Shown: positions 43,076-53,949, counted from the first letter of the stretch. The stretch: DNA of 64,000 nt from Ichthyophis bannanicus (GCA_033557465.1 CM066040.1:324526297-324590296); one strand, 5' to 3'. Numbers and translations are program-made. The notes: generated from the letters alone by a model not told the origin.

Positions 43076-43779
43076 TTTGTGCTTTTATGTAACATGCGTT
43101 AAAAGGTGCTAGGGAAGGAGCATGCGTTGGAGCTGCTTGGGCGGAACACGTGACCCCCAAGTGCACAATAGGCAGATACATTACTAATGCATGCAGAAAA
43201 CGGCAGGAAAGCACCACACAGTGCCAACGGTCACTAGCTGTCCACTCCGAATTGCATCCCTCAGAGATGGAACCAGGACCCCCCCCCACAAGGAAATGAC
43301 AAGGTCAAGCCTTGGTACTCGCCCCCTGAGAGTCCCAGGCATAGGATCCATTCTGTGTTCAACTCTACTCCTCTGAAACTGCTTCACTGGCTGGGTTTAT
43401 TTTAACAGCACGGTATGAAAGGCGACTAGCAGGCAGATCTCTGAGAGCTTTCTGCAATCTTCGGGAGTGAGCATGGGGTAAAAGAGGAGGAAGGGGGCCC
43501 TGAGGTTGTGTGAGGCTGCTGTACTTTTCCAAATTCTTCCAAATCCTTCCAATTTGTGGTTGCTCAACAGGCCCTTATCATGATATGGGCGTGGAGCTAA
43601 AACCAATTTTCCCTCCTCCTATGGCTACCAAAAAGACCATAGTCTAGTGGAGCCTCCCACATTGCGTTCAAGTGAGGGTGTCACCCTTTTTAGGGTTTAA
43701 GGTAGTTGTTCACGAGCGTTTAATCAATCTCTTTTCCTCTCAATCTTCAGATGTTTTACAGAGAAGAGAAAATCCATCC
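43076..43779. other. Unassigned intronic sequence
   Basis: This may include leader sequence of a former DIRS element ending at the G fragment, but nothing is firmly recognised. Confidence 0.4.
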
Positions 43780-43945
43780 ACCATCTGCTGGAGACAAAGA
43801 AATAATGAAGGGACCTCTGGTGGCTGAGGCAGATAGAGGTACGGGAGTGATGTCACTGAAACCTGGGCTTTTGGTCTCCATCAATCTGCTGGTAGGAGAA
43901 CACAACCCACTTGTCTGGACTGGTCTAAAAGGATTATATTGGAAA
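43780..43945. mobile_element. DIRS-G: solo terminal fragment related to D
   Basis: The blocks catctgctggagacaaag, atctgctggtaggagaacac and cttgtctggactggtcta match the right terminal repeat of D with divergence. No coding sequence is attached. Confidence 0.65.
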
Positions 43946-45745
43946 TTTCTAGCTACACAGTGATGGCTCCGATTAGAGAGCAGCAGAATGAGGTTCTTTG
44001 AGATGCAAAAGTCCATTTATTCTCTTCATAATCTGTATAGGCGCAATCATCACCTTTCCCCCAAGTTCCCCAAAATCCACCTTTACCAGATGCTGCATCT
44101 TTCTTATCTACAAAGAATGCTTTTCGCTTCTACTCCCCTAATGCCAAAATCCTCTGCTGTGTCCTATCAATGCATATTCAGGTTTGCAGATCTGCATGGT
44201 AGAGCCTTAAAATCTTCCCTTCATCTCTGTGAATGGGGGCACACCCGTCTCCCAGAGGGGTTTCTGCATGACTGCAGAGTCAATGCTAGGGTACTGGTTA
44301 CCCTAGGCAAATCAGTTTTGTGTTTGCCCTGCCCCACCCATCAATCCAAACTCTACCTGCCGACCTTAACTTACTTATAACTCCAGCCCAGCCGCTCTTC
44401 TTCCGCCTCTTTATGGCTAGTACCGCCAAGGCATATCATAGGAGCAGCTTTTCCTGATGCTGAACCTGTGCACCATGAGATCTGCCCTGGGAAGTGCTGG
44501 CCCAGAGAACATGCTAGAGGAAGGACAGGGAAGAACGGTGCAGCACTGGTTCCTGTTGCCCTGCCCAGTGACTCAGGTCTCTTCAGCTGGTGGGACCTAG
44601 GGGATCCTCAGCAGCCAGGTTGCTTCACCCAGCCAGAACCACGTGTTCCTTTGTTGCCTAGTGGGAGAGCTAGTCCTGTATGCCTGAATTCAGAATTTGT
44701 CACTGTTAGCATGGGATTTACCCCGTCACATCAAGCTGCAAGTGAGACGTGTTCTGCCATTGCCTTACCGTCCTTCCCATCCACCAAGAGACACGTTTCT
44801 CTGATGTTTAACAGGCAGAACTAGAGTGGGAATCACTTCCGGCCACCCACTACTCTATCCCAAACCTGGGGACTGTCCCACAGGCAGAGTTCATCTAAAC
44901 GTGATAACACTATCTGCTAAAAATGGCAGAGGTTGATAGCATCAGGGACTGAGAGGAGCAGAAATCAGGACCTGCTAAATCTTATCCCTGCAATGCACCT
45001 AGATTTGGGCTGGGGTTTTGAATTCCAATTTTTCAGGCCCTCTGATGCTTGTAATTGAAATAAAAACGAGGATTGGCTCATCCTGTCCCCGATTAGCTGG
45101 GAACATCTGGAAACTCTATACTGGTTAAAATAGCAGAGATTAGGAGAGAGGGTCAGGACCACTGTGGAAAATACTGGGGCAGAAAGAGGGAGAAGCCTGG
45201 ACACACCAGATCAGAACAAGAAAAAAAAATCTTCTAAAATGAAAATAAAATGCAGGACAGAATATAAACAGTTTCCTCTGAAGATAAAGAAATACACTGT
45301 CACATGTTGTGATCTATCTTGCAAGAGGAAGCAATTTTAAAGAATGCCAAAGTACCATGGCCACAGACTGTATAATAAGTTTACAGCTGAGACAGAAAAT
45401 GTCTCTTAGAATTTAAAAGCATTATCCCTGGCTCAGGGCCCTCTATTTATTTTCTCCAAATATGTACACAAGAGCGCTCATATACCAAGACATGCCTCCT
45501 GCCATTCCCTTACAGACAATGATTTGGGAGCCTGAAAGACACGAAGAGGAAGGGAGCACATTTACACACAGAGCAGGACAGGCCACTCTGCCTGGCCCAG
45601 CAATGATGCTGAACTAAAAGCATTACTGATGTGTAGGAACAAGGCTAAAACATTTGCTAAAAACTTTGAGCAAAAACACACCTGAAAAACAAGTTGCCAA
45701 AATGGAGAAAAATGTATGAGTTTCAGTACTATAAATGTGAAAGAA
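43946..45745. other. Unassigned intronic sequence, 1.8 kb
   Basis: Only short ORFs on both strands are present. There is no splice-compatible DMAP1 segment and no recognised repeat. Confidence 0.5.
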
Positions 45746-45948
45746 AGCAGTTACTCACCTGTAGCAGGTGTTCTCTGTGAACAGCAGAAATAAGTCCTCA
45801 CATATGGGCAATGTCACTGGCAGGAAGCCTTTGGGAGGTACACGGTGCATGCGTGCGTGCGTGCCTACCTACCTTAGTGCCATCTTCTCCAGTCTAACAA
45901 CATGGCATGGAGCCAGAAAAGGCAACTCCCCAGGGAGGTGGAAGGTTT

Positions 45949-46039
45949 GTGAGGACTTAGTTCTGCTGTTCACAAAGAACACCTGCTACAGGTGAGTGAT
46001 TACACTTTCTCCGTGAACAAACAGGAAATAAGTCCTCAC
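45949..46039 (-). repeat. DIRS-F internal complementary region
   Basis: It contains aacacctgctacaggtgagt (complement of the left outer end) followed by ttctccgtgaacaaacagga (complement of the right outer end). Confidence 0.85.
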
Positions 46040-46059
46040 CTATGGGACTCCCAAGTTAG

Positions 46060-46760
46060 GGAACCCGAGGAGATCAACAGCCCAACAGGGCAACCAACTG
46101 GAGAAACCAGGAACAGCAGCAAGGTAGTCCCCCAAGGGACTCATCTGATTCAGCATCCTCAGCAGACATCAACCTGAGGGGTTTTAGAAGGTAGCCTGGA
46201 CTGACAGAAGGTGGTGGGCAGGAGTTGACTCTACGATGCAAAGAGATGCCGGAGCATGGCCTGGCCAAAATTGCAGTGCCATTGGGAATCCCCCATCTAG
46301 ACAGGAATTTCAGGGGACACAATTCCAGAGGTTCATATGGGACCCACATTAGAAGGGCGAGTACCACATTGAGATCCCAAACCACTGTAGGGGGCTTGAG
46401 CTGGGCCTTCGAGAGGAGCAGACCATTCATGAAACAGCCCATCGGAGCTGTGCTGGTATGCCCCTATCATACTGAGGTGGACTCACACCGAATTGGACTT
46501 CAGACCCGTGTCAGAGAGATGCAGGAGGTACTCCAGCAGCTGGCCCATGGTACAAGAGAAGGGGTCCATTGTCCTGCCTGCGCACCAGGCAACAAACCTC
46601 TGCCACTGTAGCGCATAGGCCTTGTGTGTGGTGTTCTAGCAGGATGATGGTAACACTTTCTGGAAGACTGAACTCTGAGAGGATTACCCGCTCAGCATCC
46701 ATGCCATGAGGGCCAACAAGAAGATGCTGGGGTGCAGCAAGGTTCTGCCGTCGTTTGAGA
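46060..46760 (-). pseudogene. DIRS-F tyrosine recombinase with catalytic core deleted
   Basis: The blocks PTVVWDLNVVLALLMWVPYE and LCPLKFLS are followed at once by a segment matching the C-terminal tail after the Tyr (CLDGGFPMALQF in a shifted frame). Compared with DIRS-A about 540 bp are missing, covering the Arg box, His-x-x-Arg and Tyr. It is inactive. Confidence 0.78.
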
Positions 46761-47620
46761 TGTGCTCTGTGAGAACTGCAGCAGTAGCGGGAATTGTGGC
46801 CAATAAGGAGCGATGAGGATCATGGAGCCCTTGTCGGCCTGGAGCTTCAGGAAGGTGGTATCAGGGGGTATACTTACAGCAAGCCTTCTCCCCAGTTGAG
46901 GAGGAAGGCATCAACGGCCAGGCAGTTGCTGGCTGACCTCTGGGAGAAGCACAGGGCCACCTGGGCATTGTGCAAAGAGATTAATCACAGGTGTGCCCCA
47001 TGCCTGAAAGATCCAGTTCACCACTGCCCTCTTGAGGGTTCACTTGTGTGGCTGAAGGACCCGGCTGATCTGGTCTGGTAGACAGTTGAGCTCGCCGGGC
47101 AGATAAGTTGCTTTGAAGTCCATGTCATGGAGCAGGGCAAACTGCCAAAACCGAACAGCCTTCCAACAGAGGCGGTACACACCCGTGCCTCCCTGCTTGT
47201 TCACGTAGAACATCTCCACCTGGTTGTCCATTTGGATCAGGACCACCTGATTGGCCAGGTGCGCTCAGAAGGCATGGAGGGTGTTGGCAATTGCCCAAAG
47301 CTTGAGAAAGTTGATCCAGAGCAGGCTCCCCTGCACAGGCCATCCAGGTGCTCTCCCCAGCCGAGCCTGTATGCGTCCATCATGATTGTCTTGCGGGGCA
47401 GGGGGGGTGTGCGGGGGGGGGGACAGCACTCTGGAAAGGAAGGCTCTGCAGCAAGTTTTCTGGCTTGAGCCACCAGTCAAGGGATTGCCCCTGACTGCAA
47501 CCCTGTCCTAGAGACAGCCCGTCACCTGCTTCCATTGCATGTTTAAGGTCCACTGGGCCTGTCGCATGAAAATACAGGCTTGAAAGGTGAAATGCCCCAT
47601 AGCTGCCGTGTGGCCAAGGA
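46760..47620 (-). pseudogene. DIRS-F RNase H region, frameshifted
   Basis: The readable blocks are QMDNQVEMFYVNKQGGTGVY, ATYLPGELNCLPDQISRVLQ, and a degenerate start with AYRLGWGEHLDG in place of ASLLGWGAH. There are several frame changes, and a G run lies near 47410. Confidence 0.78.
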
Positions 47621-47639
47621 CTCATAGCATCTCTCGGAG

Positions 47640-48460
47640 CATTATAGAGTGCTGGTGCTGCACATCACCTACCACCGTTACCAGTCAAGCAAGTGGTCTT
47701 CTGCTAAAAAGGCTCATGCCCGACTGGTATCGAGGAGGGCCCTGATGAACTCCAGCTGCTGTGTGGGCTGGAGATGGGACTTAATTGATCACGAAGCAGA
47801 AGCACTTCAGAACCTGAATGGCGGGCTTGGTGGCCTGCCAGATGCTGTCCAGAGTGGGACACTTTATGAGCCAGTCATCCAGGTATGGAAAGAAGACGAC
47901 CCCATGGTTTGGGAGGTAGGTGGCCCTGACCGCCAGACACTTCATGAAAACCCATGAAGCTGAGGCCAGGCTGAAGGGAAGCACTCTGTACCGATAGCAC
48001 GAATCATAGGTACTATATGTAATTCGGATGGATTGGAATGTGTGTATACACATCCTTTAGATCCAAGGAGCATAACTAATTGTTCTGGAGAAGGTAAGGG
48101 AGCAGTGTCCCTAGCAAGACCATTTTGAACTTCTCGGGCACCAGGAACCAGTTTAGATTTTGCAGATTCAGGATGGGAACCAGGAAGTATCTGGAAGAGA
48201 AGCCCCATCTGACTTGAGCCGAGGGAAATGGCTTGATGGCTAGTTCGGCCAGCAGAGCAGAGATTTCCTACTGCAACAGGTGCCAATGCGCGGGGTCCAT
48301 GGGGCACTCCCCTGGGCCATACGGAGGCGGCAACTGGGCAAGGTGCAGTCAATATCCGCTTTGGTGTCTGAGGTGATGAGAGGCCACCTGTGGGCAAAGT
48401 GTATGAGCCCCCTGCTATCTGAAGGAGTACCCTGGTGGACAGTGACTGGCTGGCTATGCT
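47640..48460 (-). pseudogene. DIRS-F reverse transcriptase, frameshifted
   Basis: YRVLPFSLASASWVFMKCLA and FFPYLDDWLIKCP (YLDD intact) are followed by VLKCFCFVIN. The first catalytic Asp region (SKGCVYTHSNPSE in a shifted frame) is upstream. It is broken by several indels. Confidence 0.8.
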
Positions 48461-48559
48461 CCTGAGGAACCCGTCAAAACCCTGCCCCGGCTTGGGCTGC
48501 AGGGCGGGCCAAGTCTTCGGCATTTTCTCCCTCTGCTGCTGGTGTGGGGCCTGCACCTA

Positions 48560-49013
48560 GGTGGCTTTCTTGCTCAGGTGTTTCTTCCATGCTGGATCTG
48601 TGGTCTTCTGGAGAGCCTAGAGAGGGTCACATAGCTCTTCTCAAGCTCTTCCGCCTTTTCTTCCACCAGCTTCCTGAAGAGGTTCTCCCCCTGGCAAGGA
48701 ACATTGGCTGTCTTGTCCAGGACACTCTGTTCCAGGTCGGAGGACTGCAGCCACACCATCTGGCAGGCAGTGATCCCTACTGCTGCTACTCTGCCTGCGG
48801 ACTAGAAGGCATTGTAGATGACATGCACCATGAATTTAGAGCAGTCCTTGCCATGGGCCACCAAAGCCCGAAAGGCCTCGTGATTGTCTTCAGGAACATG
48901 AGCAGCAAATTCCGCCAGAACCAGCATGGTCCCTGAAACATACTCACGTAGGTGTGGTAGACCAGAACCCTCGCAACCAGCATGGAGTCCTGACAGCATT
49001 TTCTCCTGAAGGA
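48560..49013 (-). pseudogene. DIRS-F gag, C-terminal part (left of the insertion)
   Basis: WLQSSDLEQSVLDKTANVPC and GENLFRKLVEEKAEELEK match the gag blocks of A and B. The coding sequence is interrupted at 49013 by the inverted-repeat insertion and continues at 50970. Confidence 0.8.
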
Positions 49014-49053
49014 GTCCAGGGTTTGGTCCTCCAACGATAAAGCATGAGTCCAC

Positions 49054-49843
49054 GTGCTACATACAAACCCAGTCCAAAGATGTGGACAGCAAAGGAAGAA
49101 TTATCTTTTATCAATCAACTAAAGCCTATGGCCCGACACAGGCAGTGTTTCATTGCCTTCTTCAGGGGCAGGCTTAACCAAAAACATATAGAAACAATTA
49201 TAAGAATAGAGAATAAAATACATAATCAACATAATTATATTAACATAAGCCCAAGAAAATAAAATAACCAATAAAAATAATATCATTATTGTTAATACAC
49301 ATGTATAAAAGAAGTTTAAAAATTAAAACTACAAAGAAAACCAGCACAGAATATTATGGTATAATGAAATGACAAATTGTAAAACCCATGTAGACTTTGG
49401 AAAACAGTAACAATATAAATATTTAGGTTAAAAAATGATAAATAGCTAATACATATAAACAACCTACCTCTATATGTACTTGTAAATCCAATGTATTCTA
49501 TATTCACTTATGGGAGAAAAAACAAAATGTATGATCATTATATCCATGTGTATAGACAACCCCTTTGAACCTTCTTGACTAGCTATCCAAGCTAACGTTA
49601 TAATTTTGCATGCTACAGGAGGCAATGTATGCCAAAACCAGAATCAGTGAAATCGCTAAATTTGCGATAAAAATCCCCTTTAATTTATTATCACAGACAC
49701 CTATAAATTAGAAAGTTACCTGTATAGGTGACATGTGTTCTTCCAAATAGTTATCATTTACCAAAACAACACCGGCGATATGAAGCTATAAAGAAAAAGA
49801 ACCTCAATTGTATCTCGAGGATGATCGGTGCATTCCTTATAGC
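49054..49843 (-). repeat. Left arm of inverted-repeat insertion
   Basis: It begins agtccaaagatgtggacagc and ends cattccttatagc. The sequence is AT-rich and matches 50166-50950 inverted with scattered substitutions and small indels. Confidence 0.85.
49124..49173 (-). ncRNA. Candidate hammerhead ribozyme, left arm
   Basis: Read on the minus strand: stem I strand gcctgccc, core ctgaaga, short stem II aggcaat, gaaa, stem III cac-loop-gtg, then tc as the cleavage site, and gggccataggc closing stem I. The arrangement fits a minimal type I hammerhead. The weak stem II leaves activity uncertain. Confidence 0.6.
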
Positions 49844-50165
49844 CATCTTAAATAGCAAAAGGCAGCTTGTATTATTTTCTCCTCATCATTGTATGAACAA
49901 AGGAAACTAAAACACTACTATCTCATTTTAAATCCATACAGTTCTTGCTGGAGATTTTAAACATAGACACTGGTGGCTATACCGTCATAACTCAGTTTTT
50001 ACTGTTTTCCTTTGAAAACAAAGAAAACTTCATGTATTGTATTTATATAAAACTTTGCATATAAACGACTTCGTGAATATCCTATCTACTAATAGCTATT
50101 CATCCTCCTATACTCTTTTTAAATAATGAAATTATGCACTGTAGCCGTCTCCTTATTGGAACCCA

Positions 50166-50950
50166 GCTATAAGGAATGCACCGATCATCCTCGAGATACA
50201 ATTGAGATTCTCTCTCTTTATAGTTTCATATCGCCGGCGTTGTTTTGGTAAATGATAACTATTTGGAAGAACACATGTCACCTATACAGGTAACTTTCTA
50301 ATTTATAGGTGTCTGTCACTACAAATCTGTGACAATAAATTAAAGGGGATTTTTTTATCGCAAATTTAGCGATTTCACCGATTCTGGTTTTGGCATACAT
50401 TGCCTCCTGTAGCATGCAAAATTATAACGTTAGCTTGGATAGTCAAGAAGGTTCAAAGGGGTTGTCTATACACATGGATATATTGATCATACATTTTGTT
50501 TTTTCTCCTTAAGTGAATATAGAATACATTGGATTTACAAGTACATATAGAGGTAGGTTGTTTATATGAATTAGCTATTTATAATTTTTTAACCTAAATA
50601 TTTATATTGTTACTGTTTTCCAAGGTCTACATGGGTTTTACAATTTGTCATTTCATTATACCATAATATTCTGTGCTGTTTTTTTTGTAGTTTTAATTTT
50701 TAAACTTCTTTTATACATGTGTATTAACAATAATAATATGATTTTTATTGGTTATTTTATTTTCTCAGGCTTATGTTAATATAATTATGTTGATTATGTA
50801 TTTTATTCTCTATTCTTATAATTGTTTCTATATGTTTTTAGTTAAGCCTGCCCCTGAAGAAGACAACGAAACACGGCCTGTGTCGGGCCATAGGCTTTAA
50901 TTGATTAATAAAAGATAATTCTTCCTTTACTGTCCACGTCTTTGGACTGG
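50166..50950 (+). repeat. Right arm of inverted-repeat insertion
   Basis: It begins gctataaggaatgcaccgat and ends gtctttggactgg. Confidence 0.85.
50846..50895 (+). ncRNA. Candidate hammerhead ribozyme, right arm
   Basis: The arrangement is the same on the plus strand: gcctgccc, ctgaaga, agacaac, gaaa, cac-ggcct-gtg, tc, gggccataggc. The predicted cleavage is after C50884. Stem I pairs gcct/aggc and ccc/ggg across the ends. Confidence 0.6.
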
Positions 50951-50969
50951 CGTCCAGGGTTTGGGCCTC

Positions 50970-52290
50970 GTGGCCCAGGGGCATCGAAGAATGAGTCTTG
51001 GTGCTTTTAACCTGTTTCAAGGCCGATTCAACCACAATAGAATTGGGGTGATAACTGAGGCTTCTAGAAGCCCGGGCCTTCTGGATCTGGTACAGGGAAT
51101 CAAGTCTCTGGCTCACGACGGGAACCATGAGGGAGGTCTCCAACATCCATAACAGCAATCTTTGCAGGACATGTTGCACGAGCATGTCACCACTTCCTTG
51201 GGGGCCAAGGGGTAACTAGAGGATCTCCAGTTCCTCTGCCCTCGGTTCCTCCTCCGATTCCAGGGAGAAGGGGATGGCCGTGGCCATGTCCCTGATGAAA
51301 TCCTGGAAGGTCATGTCCTCTGGAGGTGACTTACACCACTCGGGGGAGGTGACGGATCGGACAGAAGGTCAGGGGACCGGAGATCTGACACCACTGATTT
51401 CTCCTCGGTCTTCCATTCTAATTCGGATGTCGAAGTAGTACCAGGTTTCCTCCCCCCACTGGCTCTGTGATGGGGGAGAGAGCAGATGCCAGTGGTCCCA
51501 TGCTGTCCTGTGTGTGGGTGTAGGTGCCCCTGGGAATCAGATTCCAACACACTGGAGAGGGAGATAACCGTCAGGACCAGTGTTGATTCCGACCTCCCAC
51601 CTGATGCGCGTGCCTCAGCAAGCAGGGCATGGGTCTCCAGAAAGGGCTGGATGGAGTGCGGTGACTACGTCATTGATGGCGCAAAGCCTGCATTTCATAA
51701 GGCTAGAACTGCTGCCAAGGGAGCTTCAAGGGCTCAAAGGTGTTCCTCTAAAACCACCACTTGCAAGGGGGCCGATACTGCAGCTGTGGACACCGGGGAC
51801 TCTACAATGAATGGCGCCATCGGGAGACATCCAGCTGCCCTCCTGGGCAATGGGAGTTGACTCTTCCATTCTGGGGGTCCATTCCTCCCACCAGGGAAGC
51901 TTGGCCATTTGTTCTCAGCCCTTGCTCTCTGCATCGCATCGAGAAGGGCTGCAATGATTAAGCACCCAGACTTTCTCCTGCTGCTCTGGCCCCCTGGCTC
52001 TGATTGGGCATGGAGTTCCCTCCCCATAAATGCCTCTGCAGAGACCTTGGAAGGCGTGGACAACGGGGTTGGGGCAGAGGATGCCGAATCTGATAAGCCG
52101 AAGAGGGACTCCTTTTGTTTTTCCCGACCCTTCAGACCCCATCGTATCATCTGCAGACACACATTTCAGACAGCGGGCTGATGACTGGGTCCAAGGCATC
52201 GTAAGCCCCAGTTGTGGTGGTCGGTGCCTGAGATGGTCTTGTCACATTTGGTGCATTTTTTGAAGCCATTGGCTGGCTTGGACATATCAA
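50970..52290 (-). pseudogene. DIRS-F gag, N-terminal part (right of the insertion)
   Basis: FKKCTKCDKTISGTDHHNWG and LRCLGPSHQP keep the Cys/His cluster of this gag family. The middle region is frameshifted. SIVVESALKQVKSTKTHSSM continues toward the break at 50970. Confidence 0.8.
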
Positions 52291-52760
52291 AAAATACCAC
52301 CACAGCCACATTAAACTCAATAGTGCCACGGGCAGGAAAACAGCACAAGGGGTACAAAGAATGCCAAAAAGTGAGAAAAATGAAACCAAGTCGGTAGACC
52401 GACTGAGTCAACGACAGGCAGCAAGAAAGCTAGAAAAAAAGCTGGCCCATGAAGGCCAAGAACAACACTTTTTTTCCGGAATGCATGGAAAAAAGATTGG
52501 AGAAGATGGCACTGTGGCAGGTGGGAATGCAAGCACGCATGCGTGGCCTACCTTCCAAAGGCTTCCTTTAGAAGCTGGGGGAGGACATTCCTGTGTGGGG
52601 CTCTGACAGCAACATCCCATATGTGAGGACTTATTTCCTGCTTGTTCATTGAGAAAACCTGGCTTGTCATGGGATATGGGGTGTGTGGCATGGAGTGCTT
52701 ACTTCTGTATTTCTGGTGAATTTCTTAGGTCAGAATGGTAACTGGTATTCCCCATCTTAC

Positions 52761-52956
52761 TTTATTGAACCTGGCAAAGGGATAGTCCTTGCCCTCCTCA
52801 GCCGTTCGTCGCCAATGGTAGAACATGGCCCCGTCTTTCCTGGCCGGATTAGTGAAGGGCATCCATTTCCAAGGCCGTACTCTCTTACACCCCAGCTTGG
52901 CCTTCACTGTGCGGTAACCCTGAGTGGTGTCGCTGGGCAGCAGAGGTGGAGCATCC
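52761..52956 (-). CDS. DMAP1: DMAP1 internal exon, region before the SANT domain
   Basis: This exon of 196 bp supplies the last base of a split codon and then 65 full codons. The translation runs from DAPPLLPSD through GYRTVKAKLG, RPWKWMPFTNPARKDG and FYHWRR to YPFARFNK, a nearly invariant stretch of vertebrate DMAP1. The acceptor reads ccttccctag and the donor AATAAA followed by gtaaga. The exon lies only about 105 bp from the right terminus of DIRS element F, which sits in the intron downstream of its donor. The preceding exon must end with the first two bases of the split codon; it is not found in the window. The open frame continues past both splice sites, so an ORF caller would overextend it. 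Confidence 0.96.
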
Positions 52957-53949
52957 CTAGGGAAGGAACATAGGGTGATGGTGCATGTGCTGAGGAATGT
53001 GACATCCACCAAGACTCTCTCAGCTTTACTGCTATTACCAAGAGTAAATCTGGATTACAAATGAGAATCCACAGAAGTTCAGTATTATTGCAAACTGACT
53101 GTAAAGGAGACTGAATACAGGAAGACTAGAATGGGACAAGCTTACTCTGCTTGATAACTATTTAGCTGCAGCTCTCCAACTTCTCCTCTGCTCCTTCAGA
53201 GGCAGCAGCACATCAGGATTCAGCTATTTCTTGGGAGAGGTTTCTGTGTGTTAGTAGATATATGAAAAACTAGAACTCCCACAGAGAGCTAACAAAGCCT
53301 CCCTTCCTAGAATGCACTTCCCCTCTCCCTGTGTGGATATGGAATATCACTAACTGACTCTCCTTAGCCACTGACATCTCTTGAAAATTTGGTGTGGATC
53401 ACATGCAAAACTCAAAACTTACTTAGGAGGTCATAATCCTCCACCAGGAATCTTCATATTGCAAATTTAAGAATGACCTAAAAACACCTTTCTGACAAGC
53501 CTTTAACAATGACTCGAAGCCTTTCCTCACCTACTGACTTCCCTGCTGTTGATATATGTATACATGTGTAAACTTGGCTCTACTTGCTTTACTTTAATTG
53601 GAGTTCTTTTTCCTTCTCTTATGATTGTTTTTATTTGTAAACTGCTCCAGTGTTTGAAGGTCGGTACAGAAAGTCCCTAATCAACCATTTTAGATGTGTA
53701 AATGCAAGTTCCAAAAGCCTCTGCTGCTCTTTTTCCTATGTAAAGCTTTGTAGAATCGCTGCTCTTGCTATACAGGCCAGCAAATCCAGCATGTTTGCCA
53801 GCATCTTTCTACATATTCACAAAAGGCTCCAGGTCTGACAGAGTCTTTAGTCAAATACTCAGGAAATGCTGTCCTGGACATCCCATTTCGCACATTCAGT
53901 ACCTATGCAAAATGGGCTTTAGAGCATCATTACTGCATGTGCACGTTCA
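52957..53949. other. Intronic sequence upstream of the DMAP1 exon, with a possible LINE tail
   Basis: Around 53440-53690 a weak LINE C-terminus and 3' end pattern (AAGAATGACCTAAAAAC, then tgtaaactgctccagtgttt) is visible. Nothing else is recognised, and the missing upstream DMAP1 exon is not here. Confidence 0.4.

Larger units (their letters stand above)
49032..50951. mobile_element. Inverted-repeat insertion, probably Penelope-like terminal repeats
   Basis: Arms of about 790 bp (49054-49843 and 50166-50950) are inverted copies around a 322-bp spacer. The 18-bp direct repeat 49014-49031 / 50952-50969 (gtccagggtttgg plus ctc, one mismatch) flanks the whole. Each arm holds the ctgaaga ... gaaac ... 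tgtcgggc signature familiar from Penelope-like retroelements. No RT ORF is present. The flanking DIRS-F gag resumes on both sides. Confidence 0.8.
45746..52656 (-). mobile_element. DIRS-F: degraded DIRS element carrying a large insertion
   Basis: The left terminal repeat (about 45775-45892) and right one (about 52497-52640) are diverged; the left has lost about 38 bp. The internal complementary region is 45949-46039. Gag, RT, RNase H and recombinase remnants are all present but broken, and gag is split by the insertion 49032-50951. The right terminus is about 105 bp from the DMAP1 exon at 52761. Confidence 0.88.
30028..52760 (-). other. DMAP1: DMAP1 giant intron, 22.7 kb
   Basis: The intron runs from the donor gtaaga at 52760 to the acceptor gtgtacag at 30028. 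It contains DIRS-F with its inverted Penelope-like insert, DIRS-C with nested DIRS-D, an L2 fragment, a foldback element and a Tc1-like element. 30028-30774 is otherwise unassigned apart from a C tract near 30447. Confidence 0.9.
26411..52956 (-). other. DMAP1: DMAP1 gene, internal part (five coding exons and four introns)
   Basis: Five exons on the minus strand encode consecutive pieces of DMAP1 with no residue missing between them, each bounded by AG and GT splice sites. DMAP1 is a nuclear subunit of the TIP60/NuA4 acetyltransferase and SRCAP remodelling complexes and binds DNMT1 (known for the family). The visible part covers roughly residues 67 to 326 of a vertebrate protein of about 467. 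Intron lengths in transcript order are 22733, 634, 1417 and 981 bp. The first intron and the one after the last visible exon are stuffed with retrotransposons. No coding sequence for the N-terminal about 66 residues was found in 52957-64000, nor for the C-terminal part in 1-26410, so the gene probably extends beyond both ends of the window. Confidence 0.93.
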
